DNA from: Gnetum montanum
Lineage: Eukaryota > Streptophyta > Gnetopsida > Gnetales > Gnetaceae
Length of the DNA stretch: 64,000 nucleotides
Assembly: GCA_015680685.1 (NCBI GenBank)
Contig: MNCI01023742.1
Span: 405,243-469,242 of the forward strand
Reading direction: 5' to 3'
Shown: positions 11,349-23,704 of the stretch, in pieces
Numbering within the stretch: the first letter of the stretch is position 1
Layout: the number at the start of each line of letters is the position of its first letter
Program-made: the position numbers and the translations under genes
Notes under the pieces: generated by a model
Told to the model about the DNA's origin: nothing
The model's database searches: none
The model's input: the letters and a program-made list of their open reading frames with translations, nothing else

Positions 11349-11495
11349 TGATGGGACGCGATATCGCATGGGCCACAATATTGCATCAGCTACGATATCA
11401 CATCCCCCGCAATATCGCGTCGTCCCTCACGATATCGCGGTGCACCACCAAGTCTATAAATTAAGGCTTAGTTAGTTTAAGTGAACATAGGAAAT
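11349..11495 (+). repeat. 5' LTR remnant of A2
   Basis: The U3 tip carries five GATATC-type palindromes (GCGATATCGC, CAATATTG, CGATATCA, CAATATCG, CGATATCGCG) then GTCTATAAAT. It jumps directly to AATTAAGGCTTAGTTAG, a block found about 450 bases further into the A2 3' LTR. Most of R/U5, the LTR end and the primer site are thus deleted. The short AAAT/AATT overlap at the join suggests a microhomology deletion. Confidence 0.75.
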
Positions 11496-11582
11496 CACTC
11501 ACATCGTTGGGAGCTTAACTGAACCTTAGGGTTAATTTAAAAAAAATTATATAACGGTTAAATAGCACACCAATAAGACATA

Positions 11583-13880
11583 ATGTCTTCTTCTTCTTCT
11601 CACAAGAGCATTACACCGCCTAGGGATAACACAAGAAACAGTTGGCAATCTAAAACACAACCAAAATCTGCCAGTTCCTCAACAATATAGGGTGGTATAT
11701 ACTCATCATGATGAGTATATAGTCAATTTTACTTTGATCTTTCATCAGGATGAACAGATGCACTGGAGAGACTTGAAAGGTAACATAGTGTTACCTCCAG
11801 ATCGTGCAGTCCCCAACATGCTCCTCCGTGCTCTGGCATAGATAAGCATGATAGAATTATACACCAAATACGTTGCGGCAAATTTTAACATGAGGGATTA
11901 CCATCCCACATCCGCACAATGTATAAGGGACTCAAGGCAGGAGAGCCAACATACACTATTGAAGGGAAAAGAGGTCTCGCACATCCTAAGCGAAATTGGA
12001 GATGGTGAACCACTTATCACAGGTTCTCTATTGAAAGATGTTCTCCCTCATAAAAATAGTGATAAGGTAGGGTATCAGAACCTACACTTCATGATACACA
12101 ACCCTAGTTCTAATTCCCATGGACACCAGCTATTTACTGAGGTAACAACAACACATGACAAGGATGGGAACTCAAATCGTCATCACGATTGGGGCCGAAG
12201 CCATAGAAGAGAAGGTAAGAAACATCGTCATAGCGATGGTTCTCCTTATTCTTCCTCTTAATCACATCATTTACCCTCTCCTTCCACATTGGGACGTAGT
12301 CATAGAGAGATAACAGAGAAGATGAAGGTAAGCACAATGAGAGACCTCAACGAGAGAGTCAAGAGAGAGGACGAGGGAAATCAAGAGAGTCAAGGCATGA
12401 ATGAAGGGAAAGTAGGGAACAATGTAGACATCATAGACATCATGAAAGAGATGATCATGACAAACCCCTACTTGCCACCCAAAGCGTGCTAGATATTATG
12501 GAGGCTATAAGAATACCAACAAGGTATCAAAAAGATAGCTACATCAAGCACTTAGACATGAACAATATCCCACGTTTCAAAGGGGGATACAACATGGATC
12601 TGCAAAATCATTTACAGGCATTCCACAATGCCTGTGCCTTGCAAAACATAGAAAACGAGTGGCAAAAAATGAAGTTGTTTCCCAAGACGCTCATAAAGAA
12701 AGAAGAGAGTTGGTACCGGTCCTTAGAACTAGAAACCATTAGGAGGTGAAGGACAATGTTAGAACTCTTCAACAATAAATATCAAATGTACTCCAGAGTG
12801 TCTAACTTGCGTAAACAGATCCAAGGAGGAAAGAAAGGTACTCATGAACCCTTGGATGCTACCATGGGCCGCTACTAGGCATTGTTACATCATTGCCCAG
12901 GCCATGGTTATGCACAGCTGGATCAACTTCGCCATCTCGTAGATGGGCTAAGGTATGAAACTAGGGGAACCCTTGGGACTTATGCCCAAGGGAGACTATT
13001 AGAACTTAGAGCCCATGAAATTCATCGCTTGTTGGAACAAGTAGCAAAAGAAAAAGGGAAGCTACGAAAAAGGGAAAGTACGGAAGAATATAACCGTGAT
13101 CCCTCTCTTTGAAAGAAGGGAGTGAGATTTTGCAATGAAGAGGATAAGTCACCACTCGAAGAGTTGGTAAATAGAAAAACCTTACCACTTTAGAAGCTAA
13201 AAATGGAGGTAGCAGCTAACGTATATTAGATACAGAACTCCTTGGATAGTAGACTTGAACTTGTCCTCAAGATCATAGAGGAGTCTAAGGAGGAACGAAG
13301 TAGTGACAAGGATAAGAAAAAGTAGAGAGATTTAGGCCCTTTATGTGACAAGGGTAAGGGGAAAATGAACATCTCCGATGAGGTTGTGAATTTAGATACA
13401 GACAATGATGGTGGATGTGAGATCTGCCACTATGACCATCCTAAGGGATGTTGTCCAATCATCTCACATCTACAAGAGTCTGGGTTGTATGCACTCAACC
13501 AGAGACTCAACAAACGGTAGACACCCAAGAGGTTACCTTATCCTCAAGGTAACCCAAGATAATTCCACCAACCTTTGACATACTATTCAAGTGGAACTCC
13601 ATCACAACCCATTGGAAAACATTAGCAGTGGCAATACCCACAGTCATGGGAGATGCCACCTCTGAAAAAACAATACCCTTACTAGCAGCCAAACCCATAT
13701 GGATACTACGTGCAATAGATGATTTCTCCAAGTGACTCCGTGGGTCACACAACTCCCCAACTTCACTACCAAGTTTGGGAGTACTTTAGAAGGACTCCTT
13801 CTCCTCTGGGAGACACTCCATATCCATACCATCTGCCTCTCTTCTACCAATAGTTCCCATACCTCCTGCTCTAACAATGC
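11583..13880 (+). pseudogene. Gag of A2
   Basis: The start ATGTCTTCTTCTTCTTCTCA (11583) opens a Ser-rich N-terminus. Blocks shared with A3: HQDEQMHWRD, NIVLPPDRAVPNML, QESQHTLLKGK, an Arg/His-rich linker (12180-12480), MNNIPRFKGGYNMD, FHNACALQNIENEWQKMKLF, then LRYETRGTLGTYAQGRL. The zinc-knuckle-like CEICHYDHPKGCC lies at 13416-13454. The tail is Pro- and Gln-rich. Frameshifts near 12260 and 12490 and many TAG stops (about 12750, 12880, 13230) break it. The gag core resembles Athila gag. It is not translatable. Confidence 0.8.
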
Positions 13881-14543
13881 AAGGGGAACTCCCCACTCAA
13901 CCACAGCAACGTAATGCTATGAGAGCTATAACCATTCAACCCACTGCTGGTTTTGACAACCGCAAAAAGAGAAGACATTTCTTCAGAACCAAAAGCCCAG
14001 ACAAGCTTTCACAACAACAAGCAATTAATTCTGTGATCACTCCTCCAACACACAAGGCTTCAGGGCTCCCTTCAGTCCAACAACAGAGCTTAATGTATAA
14101 GGTTATGTTAACACATGTCGTAACTGACTGGATCAAGGTAGGTCACCTTCCTAGAAAACTATCTGATCCTGGAAATCTTTTAATCTACCTCCAAGTCACC
14201 AGGAATGAACCACATAAGGCTCTTCTTGACTCAGGTTCCGGAGTCAACTTAATATCACGAGAAATGTATCAAGCTTGGAACCTGCCCCAACTTAAGAAGA
14301 GCAACATTCAAATAAAGCTGGTCGACCAGTCCATCACCATTCCTGGTGATAGAAATTAACAATGACAAAGGGGACTTCCCAATTACAATTGGAAGGGCAT
14401 GGCTAAGTACAATAGATGCATGCCTAGGAATCCGGGATCTTTCCTTGGAAATATCTAAGGTAAATATTTATGGAAAGATCGAGAAGAAGAAAGTTTTGTG
14501 CATCACATATAGTGACTCATCGGGTGATGACATGGAGGAATGA
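13881..14543 (+). pseudogene. Aspartic protease of A2
   Basis: In frame with the gag tail (FFRTKSPDKLSQQQ), the domain reads DWIKVGHLPRKLSDPG, then the active site LLDSGSGVNLISREMY, then QLKKSNIQIKLVDQSITIP. There about 60 bases present in A3 (the LGLVEDV... segment) are deleted, shifting the frame. The rest continues at 14346 with GDFPITIGRAWLS and CLGIRDLSLEISKVNIYGK. The active-site Asp is kept but the deletion removes part of the fold. It would have matured gag. No RT follows. Confidence 0.8.
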
Positions 14544-14893
14544 TCCACATCTCCTCCATGCAACAGTTGTGCCCTTGAAAATCTGCAACAAAGATGCCTA
14601 TATGTAGCAACCACACAACAAGTAGATACCCCGTGGTTGACAGCTAGTCGAAAGAGAAATTGACCAACATGCATAGAATGAACTGGGGAAACAACTCATG
14701 CCCATAATGAAAGCACATATACATTGGAATATGAGCGTTGCTGACTTTCACCCCTTTATCTAAGAACATCAATTGGGAGAAGTTGGACACTTCTAAGAAA
14801 TTCAAACAAACGCTCATTATTTCAGATCTCTCCCTTTCCATTCAGTCATGGGGGAGATAGCCACCTATGCTAATCATTTGCGGCTCTCAATTA
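14544..14893 (+). other. Post-protease segment of A2
   Basis: The frame continues weakly to match the end of the A3 polyprotein (RCLYVATTQ, SFGRSW-like), then reaches ATTCAGTCATGGGGGAGATA near 14838-14857, the first of three CATGGGGG-type motifs in the element. Confidence 0.55.
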
Positions 14894-15090
14894 TTTTTAA
14901 GTTTTTGTTTTACATGTTTCTATTTTACACATTTTTGTTTTACATGTTTTTGTTTTACACGTTTTTGTTTTACACATTTTTGTTTTACACGTTTTTGTTT
15001 TACAAATTTTTGTTTTACACATTTTTCTTTCACACATTTTTGTTTTACACATTTTTATTTTACACCTTTTTGTTTTACAAATTTCTTTAA
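14894..15090 (+). repeat. 15-base tandem array TTTTTGTTTTACACA
   Basis: About 13 units of a 15-base repeat with variable ending (ACA, ACG, ATG, AAA) run in register. Because 15 is a multiple of three it creates spurious open frames on both strands (Phe-Leu-Phe-Tyr-Thr on plus, Lys-Thr-Cys on minus). It is placed right after the ATGGGGG motif, as in A3 (25555-25710), A4 and A1. Confidence 0.85.
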
Positions 15091-16861
15091 CTTTTCTTGT
15101 TTTTTTTTTTACATCATCATTATACTTTTCCATTTTGTGTATGTGTGTGTATGTGTGTTACCCATCTTGTAAGTTTGTCACCCAATAAGTGTTCTTCAAG
15201 ATGGTATGAACTGTTTCCTAGTGATTGTTAATGTTGGGTTTTTACCTTTAAGTTATGATGTTAATACTAAGGTATGTTTCTTTTGATATAGCAGGCAATG
15301 AGTTCACTTCATCCATTCATCCACAAATTTTTATGGTCTCTCTCGGCTTGGAAATGTACAATCCTTTCTAAATAAGAACTATTAATGAATTGGTGACTGT
15401 GCATTTCTCAAACTAAGAACTCAAGGATTGAAAAGGGTGTGACTTCAAGGGAACTTGATGCTTTTCTATTGGCCATTCTCTTGGGTGCTTGGATGTTTTC
15501 TTCTTGAGTTTTCTTATCATTTGGACATTACCCAATTATTGGGAAGCTGAACAAATAAAAATAACAGTCTCTGCATGGTGTGGTTCTCACGCATAAACAC
15601 ATAAAAAAACAACAAAAAAATAGTGAGAATTCAAAGCACACCCCTTAGACAAAATAATCATTTGGGCTACAAGCACTAGTTATGGAACTAAAATAAAAAT
15701 GTTCCCTCTAACTAAGGCCCTTCTCACTTCCCTTCTCTCCTCATTTCGCCAGAATGGTGATGGCTCTTGGGCGAAGACATTCTTGTTACTTCAAGGGGAT
15801 GGATTAGCCGAATGCATTAATGCAAAGTCATTGGATATGGTTTGTTTGAGGCTAGACTTGGAATGGGGTCTGCTAAGTCACATTAACCATGAAATACACA
15901 AGGGGTTGTACACCACCTTGTTCTTGGGATTCCATCCCATTCTCTTCTCTACATTGTTCACCTCATTGCCGACTGTATCATTAGTGTATATTTTGGTTGA
16001 TGCATTGTTTTATTTTTGGTAAATTCTTGTGGTTAAGACTTTATCTCTTATCCCAAATGATATTCTTAGTGCCTATGGACTCTCTGAATGTGGGTTTGTC
16101 AGGGCATTAAGGGCATGAGCCTGCTTTGGGGAGGACCCACTAACATTCCTCTTTAGTGCACCAGTTAAATTCTTTCTCCTAAAAATTTTGTAATCCATTT
16201 AATTTTGTTCATTTCCATCTTGACATCCATTCCATAGATGTTATAGTTGTCTCTTTTTCACCATCTTTCTTGTTCCTTTTCTTTCTCCATTCTATCGCTA
16301 CTAGAGGTTCACGATTAGTCATGGGGGTACGGGGCCCAATTTTTTCAATTTTCTCCTAACCCCTACACCTTCGGTAGTCACAAATATTATATCTTCAGAT
16401 CCTCAATCAGCCATACCACAACCCAGCCAATGGACCTTTCATCGTAACAAGGTATCAACTCCATTGAAATTCATTTACCCTTGCTAATATAAGATTGTGT
16501 TGTGTGTGCAAATGGTAATCATGCAACAACAAATTGGATCTGGAGAGAACACTTGGAATGGAGCAGTGCTGAAGCAGCTATGAAAAGAGCAAGACCGATG
16601 GTGCGCTTACAGATGGACAATGAAAGGCATAAGCTTAGCATTGGCAGCAACAACACTTCTTTCTCTCTCTCTTTCTCAGCTGCCAAATGAGGCCTGATGT
16701 CAAATGTAATAAGGTGTTTACTCTTGTTGTCATGAACACTAGCCTTGTCTTGTCTTGTAATGATGATCTGTTCACATGTCATCCCATTAGTTCCATTTGA
16801 GTTAATAACCCCATACCATCTTAATATTTTGTAAGGAACTCGAGGATGAGTTTTTATTCAG
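15091..16861 (+). other. Noncoding 3' region of A2
   Basis: There is no believable gene. It is collinear with the A3 region 23717-25520 in reverse, including AGGGTGTGACTTCAAGGGAAC, TTTGGGGAGGACCCACT (16127-16143), a second motif TTAGTCATGGGGGTACGGGG (16316-16335) and TGCAAATGGTAATCATGCAAC. Conservation between two copies without a reading frame suggests cis-acting sequence, for instance for packaging or priming; that is inference. Confidence 0.6.
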
Positions 16862-16872
16862 TTATGGGGGTA
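16862..16872 (+). promoter_or_regulatory. Polypurine-type motif before 3' LTR of A2
   Basis: TTATGGGGGTA lies directly before the LTR start TGATGGAACG. A short G-rich purine run just upstream of the 3' LTR is the expected plus-strand priming site. A3 has CATGGGGGTA at the same place. Confidence 0.65.
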
Positions 16873-17635
16873 TGATGGAACGTGATATCACGGTGCACCG
16901 CCAAGTCTATAAATAAGAGGCAGCTCTCCGTTTGTTTCTAATCTAGGCCTAGACCATAGCGAAACTCTGGCAGTTTGATCCCTCCAGAGATAGAATATTT
17001 TCCATGTTCCAGCAGTAGGAGCTCCAAAGTGAACAGATCCTTATTCGAGCAAATATTGTACCTGAACACATGTTTGTGTACAGCAATAAAGATGAACTTC
17101 TTGGATAAACCTTGCAATGCATGGAATAGACTAAATAGGATTTTTATTTATTTATATTTATTTTTTATCCTTTAAATATTTTCTTAGTTCATTAAATCTC
17201 TTTCAACCCTTCTCTCCTAGTTATGTGCCTTAGTACGACCGCTTCAAGCACGTGCGTTACGCTTGGTGATCCCTGCAACGATTAGCATTTGGTAACCAAG
17301 GTTGCATTGGTTTAGGGTGTGAACGGTAAGTGGGAATGGATGCTAACACTAGGTTAATTAAGGCTTAGTTAGTTAGTTAGAGTTAGTTAATTGGTCTCTT
17401 CACCCTTCACCTTATCAGCATAGGACATAAAACCGAAAAGACATAAAAATCATATACCTCAGACTTACTTAACTATACACCATGACAAATACAAATAAGT
17501 CTGTGAAGACAATGAATAATTAACCTTAAGTGTTCCATGAGGTGTGTAGGCACTTAGTCTGCAGAGTTCGACTAGATCGCACATGTTACACTCGTATTCG
17601 TATGGTTGAGTGTAGGGATACCTCACCACTCATCA
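16873..17635 (+). repeat. 3' LTR of A2
   Basis: 763 bases from TGATGGAACG to CACTCATCA. U3 is short with a single GATATC palindrome (CGTGATATCACGG) and a TATA box in TCTATAAATAAGAGG (about 16909). R/U5 lacks the 90-base repeat block of the solo LTR and A3, which explains the shorter length. The end GGTTGAGTGTAGGGATACC is shared by all family-A LTRs. Confidence 0.88.
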
Positions 17636-20600
17636 CCCTCCATGCCACATTGTTTTGTAGATTGTTGTGGATATTTAATAAGGTTTCAAAACATTATAAG
17701 TGTTGTTGGGAATCACTTGTAGGGGTTGTCAAATCAAAGAATAGGTTTATGTTTTGGAGAAATTTTAGGATGTCATGATAATAAGTAAAGTTAAAGGGAT
17801 TGCTCACCAAGGGAGGCAAGGTTCATGGACTACCATCCTAGTCTAAGTTCTCCTAGGAATAGAACCTGGAAAACATGAAGCTTGTTATTTCTTTAAAGAA
17901 AAGAGATAGGTGATTGGTCAATTTGGGGTAGGGGTAAGTGACTCTTGTTGAGAGGGGGGGGGGGGGGGGGNGGGTGGTGGGTGTGCTCATAAAACAAGAG
18001 TTTTAGATTATAAATGTTAAAGTAAACTATAAAATTGAGGACATGAAATAAATAATGGAATAATAAAATATTTTTTTAAGATAACACTAAAATGTGCTAT
18101 ATTTAAAAAGAAATTTTTTTTTACAAAAAGAAAGAAAAAACTAAAATATGCAATTAAAAATGATTTTTTTCTTTTTTTAAAAAAAATAAATGCTTGAAAT
18201 TTAAAAGAAAAATAATTTTTAAAAAATAAATTTAAAGTTGAATAATTAAAACTACCTTACCAAAGTTAGGACTCAGGTATGGACCATCAAAATCAAAAAT
18301 TTGAAAATGGAGCTAGAAAGAAAAATATTTGGGAAACAACAATTTTCAAAAAATGGGAAGCATAAAAAATTAAAGGTTTGAAATCAAAGATTTTTAGAAA
18401 CATTTGACAAGTTCAAAAAACTTGATTAGGAAAAGAAATGGCTAGAAAAAAATAGCAAGAAGAGCTAAAACCAAAAGGCAGCCCTTCTAGTGCCAAAAGG
18501 TGTTGATGCGTAAATTTTGAACACATTAACACTTGTGAAAAACTCATTTTAGGAAACTATCACCTAGGGAACCTCCTGTATGGGTATGAAAACCTAGGAA
18601 TAGTCTCAGCTAAAGAGGGTCATGACATTTTGAAAATAATAAACCAAGTAAAATAATTGAGAATTAAAATTAAAATTTTTTACAAATTTAGAGTGCAATA
18701 AGTAATCCCAAAGAAAAATTCAAATTTTCCTTGGTCGTCCTATTGCCACCTACTGTCAGTCCATTGTGGATGTTGCTACAATGTATCTCATAACCATCAT
18801 TGGATGAAGGAATAAGAGGTTTAATGGTTCTATGTAGTGTAGCAACTGTCTGCCACCTTCCATCTGATGTTCATCATCACCTACACATATAGAAACTCCT
18901 GCCAGTAGGATGATGCTTGTTAGCAACAAAGAGAGATGCTGCTACTGTAGATATCCATCTATAGTGCCATCTTTGGCCACTGTCACCTACGCATTGGAGA
19001 GAGAAGCCACTATTTGCCACCTTTTATGGCATTCACCATTGATTCTCCGTTGGGAGAAGGCATTTACCATTTGAAAAAAAGAAATGATGTTAATGTCATT
19101 TTGATGTCACTGCTGCACTATCATTTCTAGCAGGAGAAGCCCTTCATCCACATGCATTGGGGGAGAGGAAACATGTATCTATCTCTATCTGTAGTTAGAG
19201 CAGAAAGAAAAATAAAAACCACTATTCTACGCTTGTTGTTGCAAGGCATTGATGGCATCATCTACCAGCCATGTGAGGACAATGTCAAAACAAGGAGAAA
19301 GATGCTCACATCTATCATCTTTGTTGTCTATGTGAGCTACGTGTCTACCACCTTTTATCTATCTATGCATATGTGTGTGGTTGCTACTCTCGTGCCACCT
19401 ACACATTGTTTCTGCATGCTGCTTACATCTGTCATGCTATTTGCTACTTCTTGTCAAACCGCTCATTTGCTGCCCTGCGTAGAGAGAAAAGGTTGTTTGC
19501 CAATGAAGAAAGGAACTCGCATCAAGTATCTATAATGCGCTTGTAACCCAAACGCACGACCACCATCTACACATCCACGTGCCTCCTGCTTGGACCTCCC
19601 AACCTCCTCTAGTTAATATTAGCCTACTAGAGAAGAAACCATTGTCAACCATTGTCAACCATCAATTTCCGTCATGCCTTCATCATCTCTATTTTTATAA
19701 AACATGGCTCTGGTATCTTCCTCCATCATTACGGGGTATCTTCACACTTCTCTAAGCAAAAATAACGTAAAAGGATGTTGCTTAATCATAGGCTTTATTG
19801 TTGCATTTTTGTACAAGTCAATTATGTTTTTCCACCATATCCCCATGTGTTTTTTTCCGGTTAGTTTTTTGCTACCATCATTATTCATTGATTCTCACGT
19901 TTCAAGACTGTCTGTCTATTGAAAGATCTCTTCAACGTGGACTCCCTTAATCTTATTCATGAAATTTGAGCCACCAGTATTTGACTATTTAATTATATGT
20001 TGGTTAATTACCAAATGGCATACCAACAAATGTTCATGGCTTGTGGGAGTATGCATATGAAAGAGTAAAGTTCATCAAAACTTGAGGGAAGAAAGAAATT
20101 CACTAAATTAACTTGTGCTTACACCTGATTTCTATATCATTAGCTATTAATGCAGATACATTTTAAATTTAGCAAGTTACAATAAGGTATTAAACCTATA
20201 TAGCTTATGCTTACAAACAACAACATCCAATTCATAAACAAGCCAATAAACATGTTTTGATAAACAATGTATATTACATTTAATTAAAACTGAAATTTCT
20301 TTGGTAAATGTTTTGGATTGCACAATAAAATATATATGCTATAAGTTTTGAAATCATCTTTAAAGAAAATTATCATGTATTTGTTGAATTCCTATGAATT
20401 AGATTTGTGCATTTTGACTACTCTACCACTATAATGGCCTACATGTGCGTTGATCGTGGTCCCATGCCTAGCATGGGCGATGTTGGCATCAACACTATCT
20501 TGTCGCACTATCTAAAACTATGACATTGTGCTAGCCATAATGAGTCACAGGAAGATATTGACCAAATTTCACATTATGAACTTTGTAAGTTAAAAGTTGA

Positions 20601-22659
20601 AAAACATTGTTTTAGGTTTTAAAACTCACTCAATCCATTTTTCATCTTTTACTTTACTTTCAATAATATTTTAAATTTATATTGAAGAATTCTTAAATTT
20701 TGAAAGGTTCAATTTCTAAATTTTGTTAGACTTCCAAAATCTTTAATTTTTATTAGTTTAAAGGCCTCCAAAAGAATAAATTTTAATATTTGTACATGAT
20801 TTTGAAAATAAGATTTTAGACTACTATACGGGTTTTTATAAGGGTGCATTCTAAAATTTTACATATAAAAGATGTTATAAGTGTGTGAAAGTTTGAAGGT
20901 TCTAATTATTTTTGCTTGTAGAAGTTATTATTTTTTCTACTTATGATGTATCCAAAAATAGAACTAATGTTACAAAAGTAATTTCCAAAAGTTTCATTTA
21001 TAGGTAAAAATTTTTCTTACAAGAACCAAATAGTTTCAATATGTTTCATAGCAATAAAAAAAATCACATTAAAACATAAAAAAGTAAACTTTTAGTTTTT
21101 GTTACATGCTACAACATTAAGCCATGAAATGCTTTGTAAGAGTCAAAATATTTAGTGTTGATGCTACATTAACTATGATACAACCCTACTATAATAGTAT
21201 TTCCATGAATCAACATAAGAACAATAACAAGTACAAAAGTGTAGGAAAGTTTAGTAGAGATCATACAAGACAAAAAAAAAAGAATCTTTTACATGTTAAT
21301 AAAAGCAAACCATTTTGGGAGCCTTGCTAGGCTATAACACCAAAGTTCATGTACATGCCTATTAGTTCCTCTAATAAATCAAAAAATCTATACATTTTTC
21401 TTTTAATTATTAAAATGATTTTAAGTTGTTGTGACTGCAATCCCAAATTTTATTTGAAAATAAAAAATAACAAAATACGTAATGTTGCTACAACATTTAT
21501 TATTAAATGCTACACTTAGCCATTGATTACAATGCTAATATTGAGTCACAAGTCAATGATCCATGGTGAAAATTAGAGCATTGGTGTAAACAAATATGTA
21601 CATGTTGGGCTTCAAAGAAATTAATTTGCCCAAAAAATAGTAGGCAATGTAGTCTTTAAGGATGAAAGGCCTTTAAATAAGAATTACAAACTACATGTTC
21701 ATGGTTTGAAGATGGTATTTTTTATTTTTTCTTAAGGACTCTTTGTTTCCTTTGGTATGCTGCTTTCTAGTTAAAATACCATGAATATTTAGTAGATTTT
21801 CTCTTACAATATAATAATATTTCTAGCATTAGTTACCAAACAAAGAGATATTATACATGCCTAAGATCACTATTCTAATGATACTTAATAATGAAACATT
21901 TATATAGAGTCTCTTCAAAACAAGTGAGGCACTAATAGCTTTTCAAGGACGCATTTGGGTAGTAATCACATTCTTCCTAGTCAAAATATTTTAAAGCAAT
22001 TAAATTTTTGCAACATTAGACATATCCTTGATCTATCATGGCTCTTGCAATTGTCAACAATTCCACCACATTTGTACCATGAACTTAACATCTACAATGT
22101 AGTAAACCATCCACCCTTGTGAACTAAATTAATAATTCAACTTGTAATCAATAAAACTTTGCAAAATGTACAAGAATTTACATACTATGAGCCATCTTTA
22201 AAGGTAACCATATTTAGCTTTTGACCTTAGGAATCTTTGGTAAATTTGTTTTATAGATTCTTGCACATAGTCTTAGGTCATTTAACTAAAAGGTAAAATA
22301 AAATTTTTGTAATTAACATTAAAGCTAGAAAACTAAAACCTTAGAATTCCAACTTGGGATATTGTAAAAAGAAATAGTGGATACTTGATTACTAAAGGTG
22401 CATAGTTTTTAAGGTCAATGGAAATAAGAAACATTATCATTAGCATACGTGAAATGTTTGTATCAATAAAATATTTAAAAATAAAATTTCAAATTCAAGC
22501 TTATGTTGAAATGAATTGATCTATCCTACGTAGTGACATCTCAAACATATTAAAGCTTGAGACATGTAGCTAGAGTAATGTCTATGACATAGATATTAAC
22601 GAATTAAGGAATGAACTAAAAGCTTCTATGAGGGATCATTATTTGGAGTTATGATAAGA
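17636..22659 (+). other. Unassigned AT-rich DNA between A2 and A3
   Basis: I recognise no gene or element domain in these 5 kb. 18000-18700 is A-rich; 18735-19560 is less AT-rich and rich in CCACC and CATCT words and contains a 127-residue frame (19152-19535, MHWGRGNMYLSLSVV...) with hydrophobic stretches, no visible relative and no splice or promoter context; 19950-22659 is again AT-rich without frames. It is probably decayed repeat or ordinary intergenic DNA. Confidence 0.4.
17954..17974 (+). repeat. Poly-G run with one ambiguous base
   Basis: About 17 G, one N (17971), then GGG. The length is likely uncertain because of homopolymer sequencing error. Confidence 0.9.
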
Positions 22660-22664
22660 TACAT
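22660..22664. repeat. Target-site duplication of A3, left copy
   Basis: TACAT directly before the LTR end (TGATGAATGG on plus). It is identical to 30040-30044. Confidence 0.9.
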
Positions 22665-23704
22665 TGATGAATGGCGAGGTACCCCTACACTCCACCATAC
22701 GAATACGAGCGTACACGCGCGATCCGGTCGAACTCCGCAGACTAAATGCCTTAACGCCACAAGAAACACTTGGGGTTAATCGTTCGTTGTCTTCCCAGGC
22801 TTGCTTGTATGTGTCACGGTGTATGGTTAAGCAAGTCTGAGGTATGTGATTTTTTTGGTATTTTCGGCTTATCTTCTATGCTACCAGGAGAAAGGGTTGA
22901 GAAAACTAAACTAACTCTAACTAAGATCTAAGTCTAAATTAACTAGCGTCAGCATCCGTTCCCACTTGCCGGACACACCCTGAACTATGCAACTGCAGCT
23001 TACCAAACGCTAATCGTTACTGGGATCGCCACACGTAACGCAAGTGCTCGAAGTGGTCGTACTGAGGCACCTATTTAGCCTACGTGTGATAAGCAGCCGA
23101 TTCCTTAGCCAGCCGTACACACCCGTGGGTGCTCGTAACTAAGTCGTACTTATCACACGATCTAGCCTAGCAATGAGCAGCCGATTCCTCAACTAGCCGT
23201 ACACATTAGACCCGGGAGTTACCAAGCGCAGAATCCTGGAATACGCTACTGGGTTACCAAGCATCCAATGCTCGTAATTGAGTCGTACTCATGCATTGCG
23301 TCAAGCAGCCGATTCCTTGACTAGCCGTACACGTCCGTAGACGCTCGTAATCAAGTCGTACTTGAACGCACTAGGAAAGCAGGAAAGAAAGCAATAAATG
23401 AAACCACGTGCTGCAAGGTTTATCCAAACAAGTTCGTCTTTATTGCCGTACACAACTTGGGTTCAGGTTACAAGCTGCTCGAATAAAGAGCCGTTCACTC
23501 TAGGACTCCTACTGCGGGCACATGGGGAAAAATTCTAACTCTGGAGTGATCAATCTGCCAGAGCTTCGCTACACTAGCCAGGATTGGGAAATGAAGGGAG
23601 TGCCGCCTCTTATTTATAGATATGGCGGCGGGACGCGATATCGCGTACGCGATATCGCAGGAGAAGACGCGATATCGCGGCCCAGTGCAAGTCGCGTCTC
23701 ATCA
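22665..23704 (-). repeat. 3' LTR of A3
   Basis: 1,040 bases. In element sense it starts TGATGAGACGCGACTTGC with three intact CGATATCG palindromes (23636-23680), a TATA box (TCTATAAATAAGAGG, about 23606-23620), then R/U5 with three copies of a repeat bearing CAGCCGATTCCT...AGCCGTACAC and GCTCGTAA..AGTCGTACT (23095-23365, plus strand), and ends near GGGTACCTCGCCATTCATCA. It is the longest family-A LTR here. Confidence 0.92.

Larger units (their letters stand above)
11349..17635 (+). mobile_element. Element A2: gag-protease family A element without RT
   Basis: It runs from a truncated 5' LTR (TGATGGGACGCG) to a 3' LTR ending CACTCATCA. Flanks are TCCTT (11344-11348) and CCCTC (17636-17640), a 3-of-5 match that could be a worn target duplication. 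Between the LTRs are gag, protease, the 15-base T-rich array and about 1.8 kb of noncoding DNA. There is no trace of RT, RNase H or integrase. A3 has the same plan, so the lack of pol is a feature of this subfamily and not a private deletion. It would need enzymes in trans. Confidence 0.8.

Noticed and set aside
13507-13904. Minus-strand frames of 81-86 residues inside A2 gag
   Set aside because: Shadows of the Pro/Gln-rich gag tail on the other strand.
14848-15172. Phe/Tyr-rich plus frames and Lys/Thr/Cys minus frame
   Set aside because: All are translations of the 15-base tandem array; the period is a multiple of three, so frames stay open by chance.
17954-17974. Poly-G run as a G-quadruplex regulatory site
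   Set aside because: Single homopolymer with an ambiguous base; more likely sequencing slippage, and no gene lies nearby.
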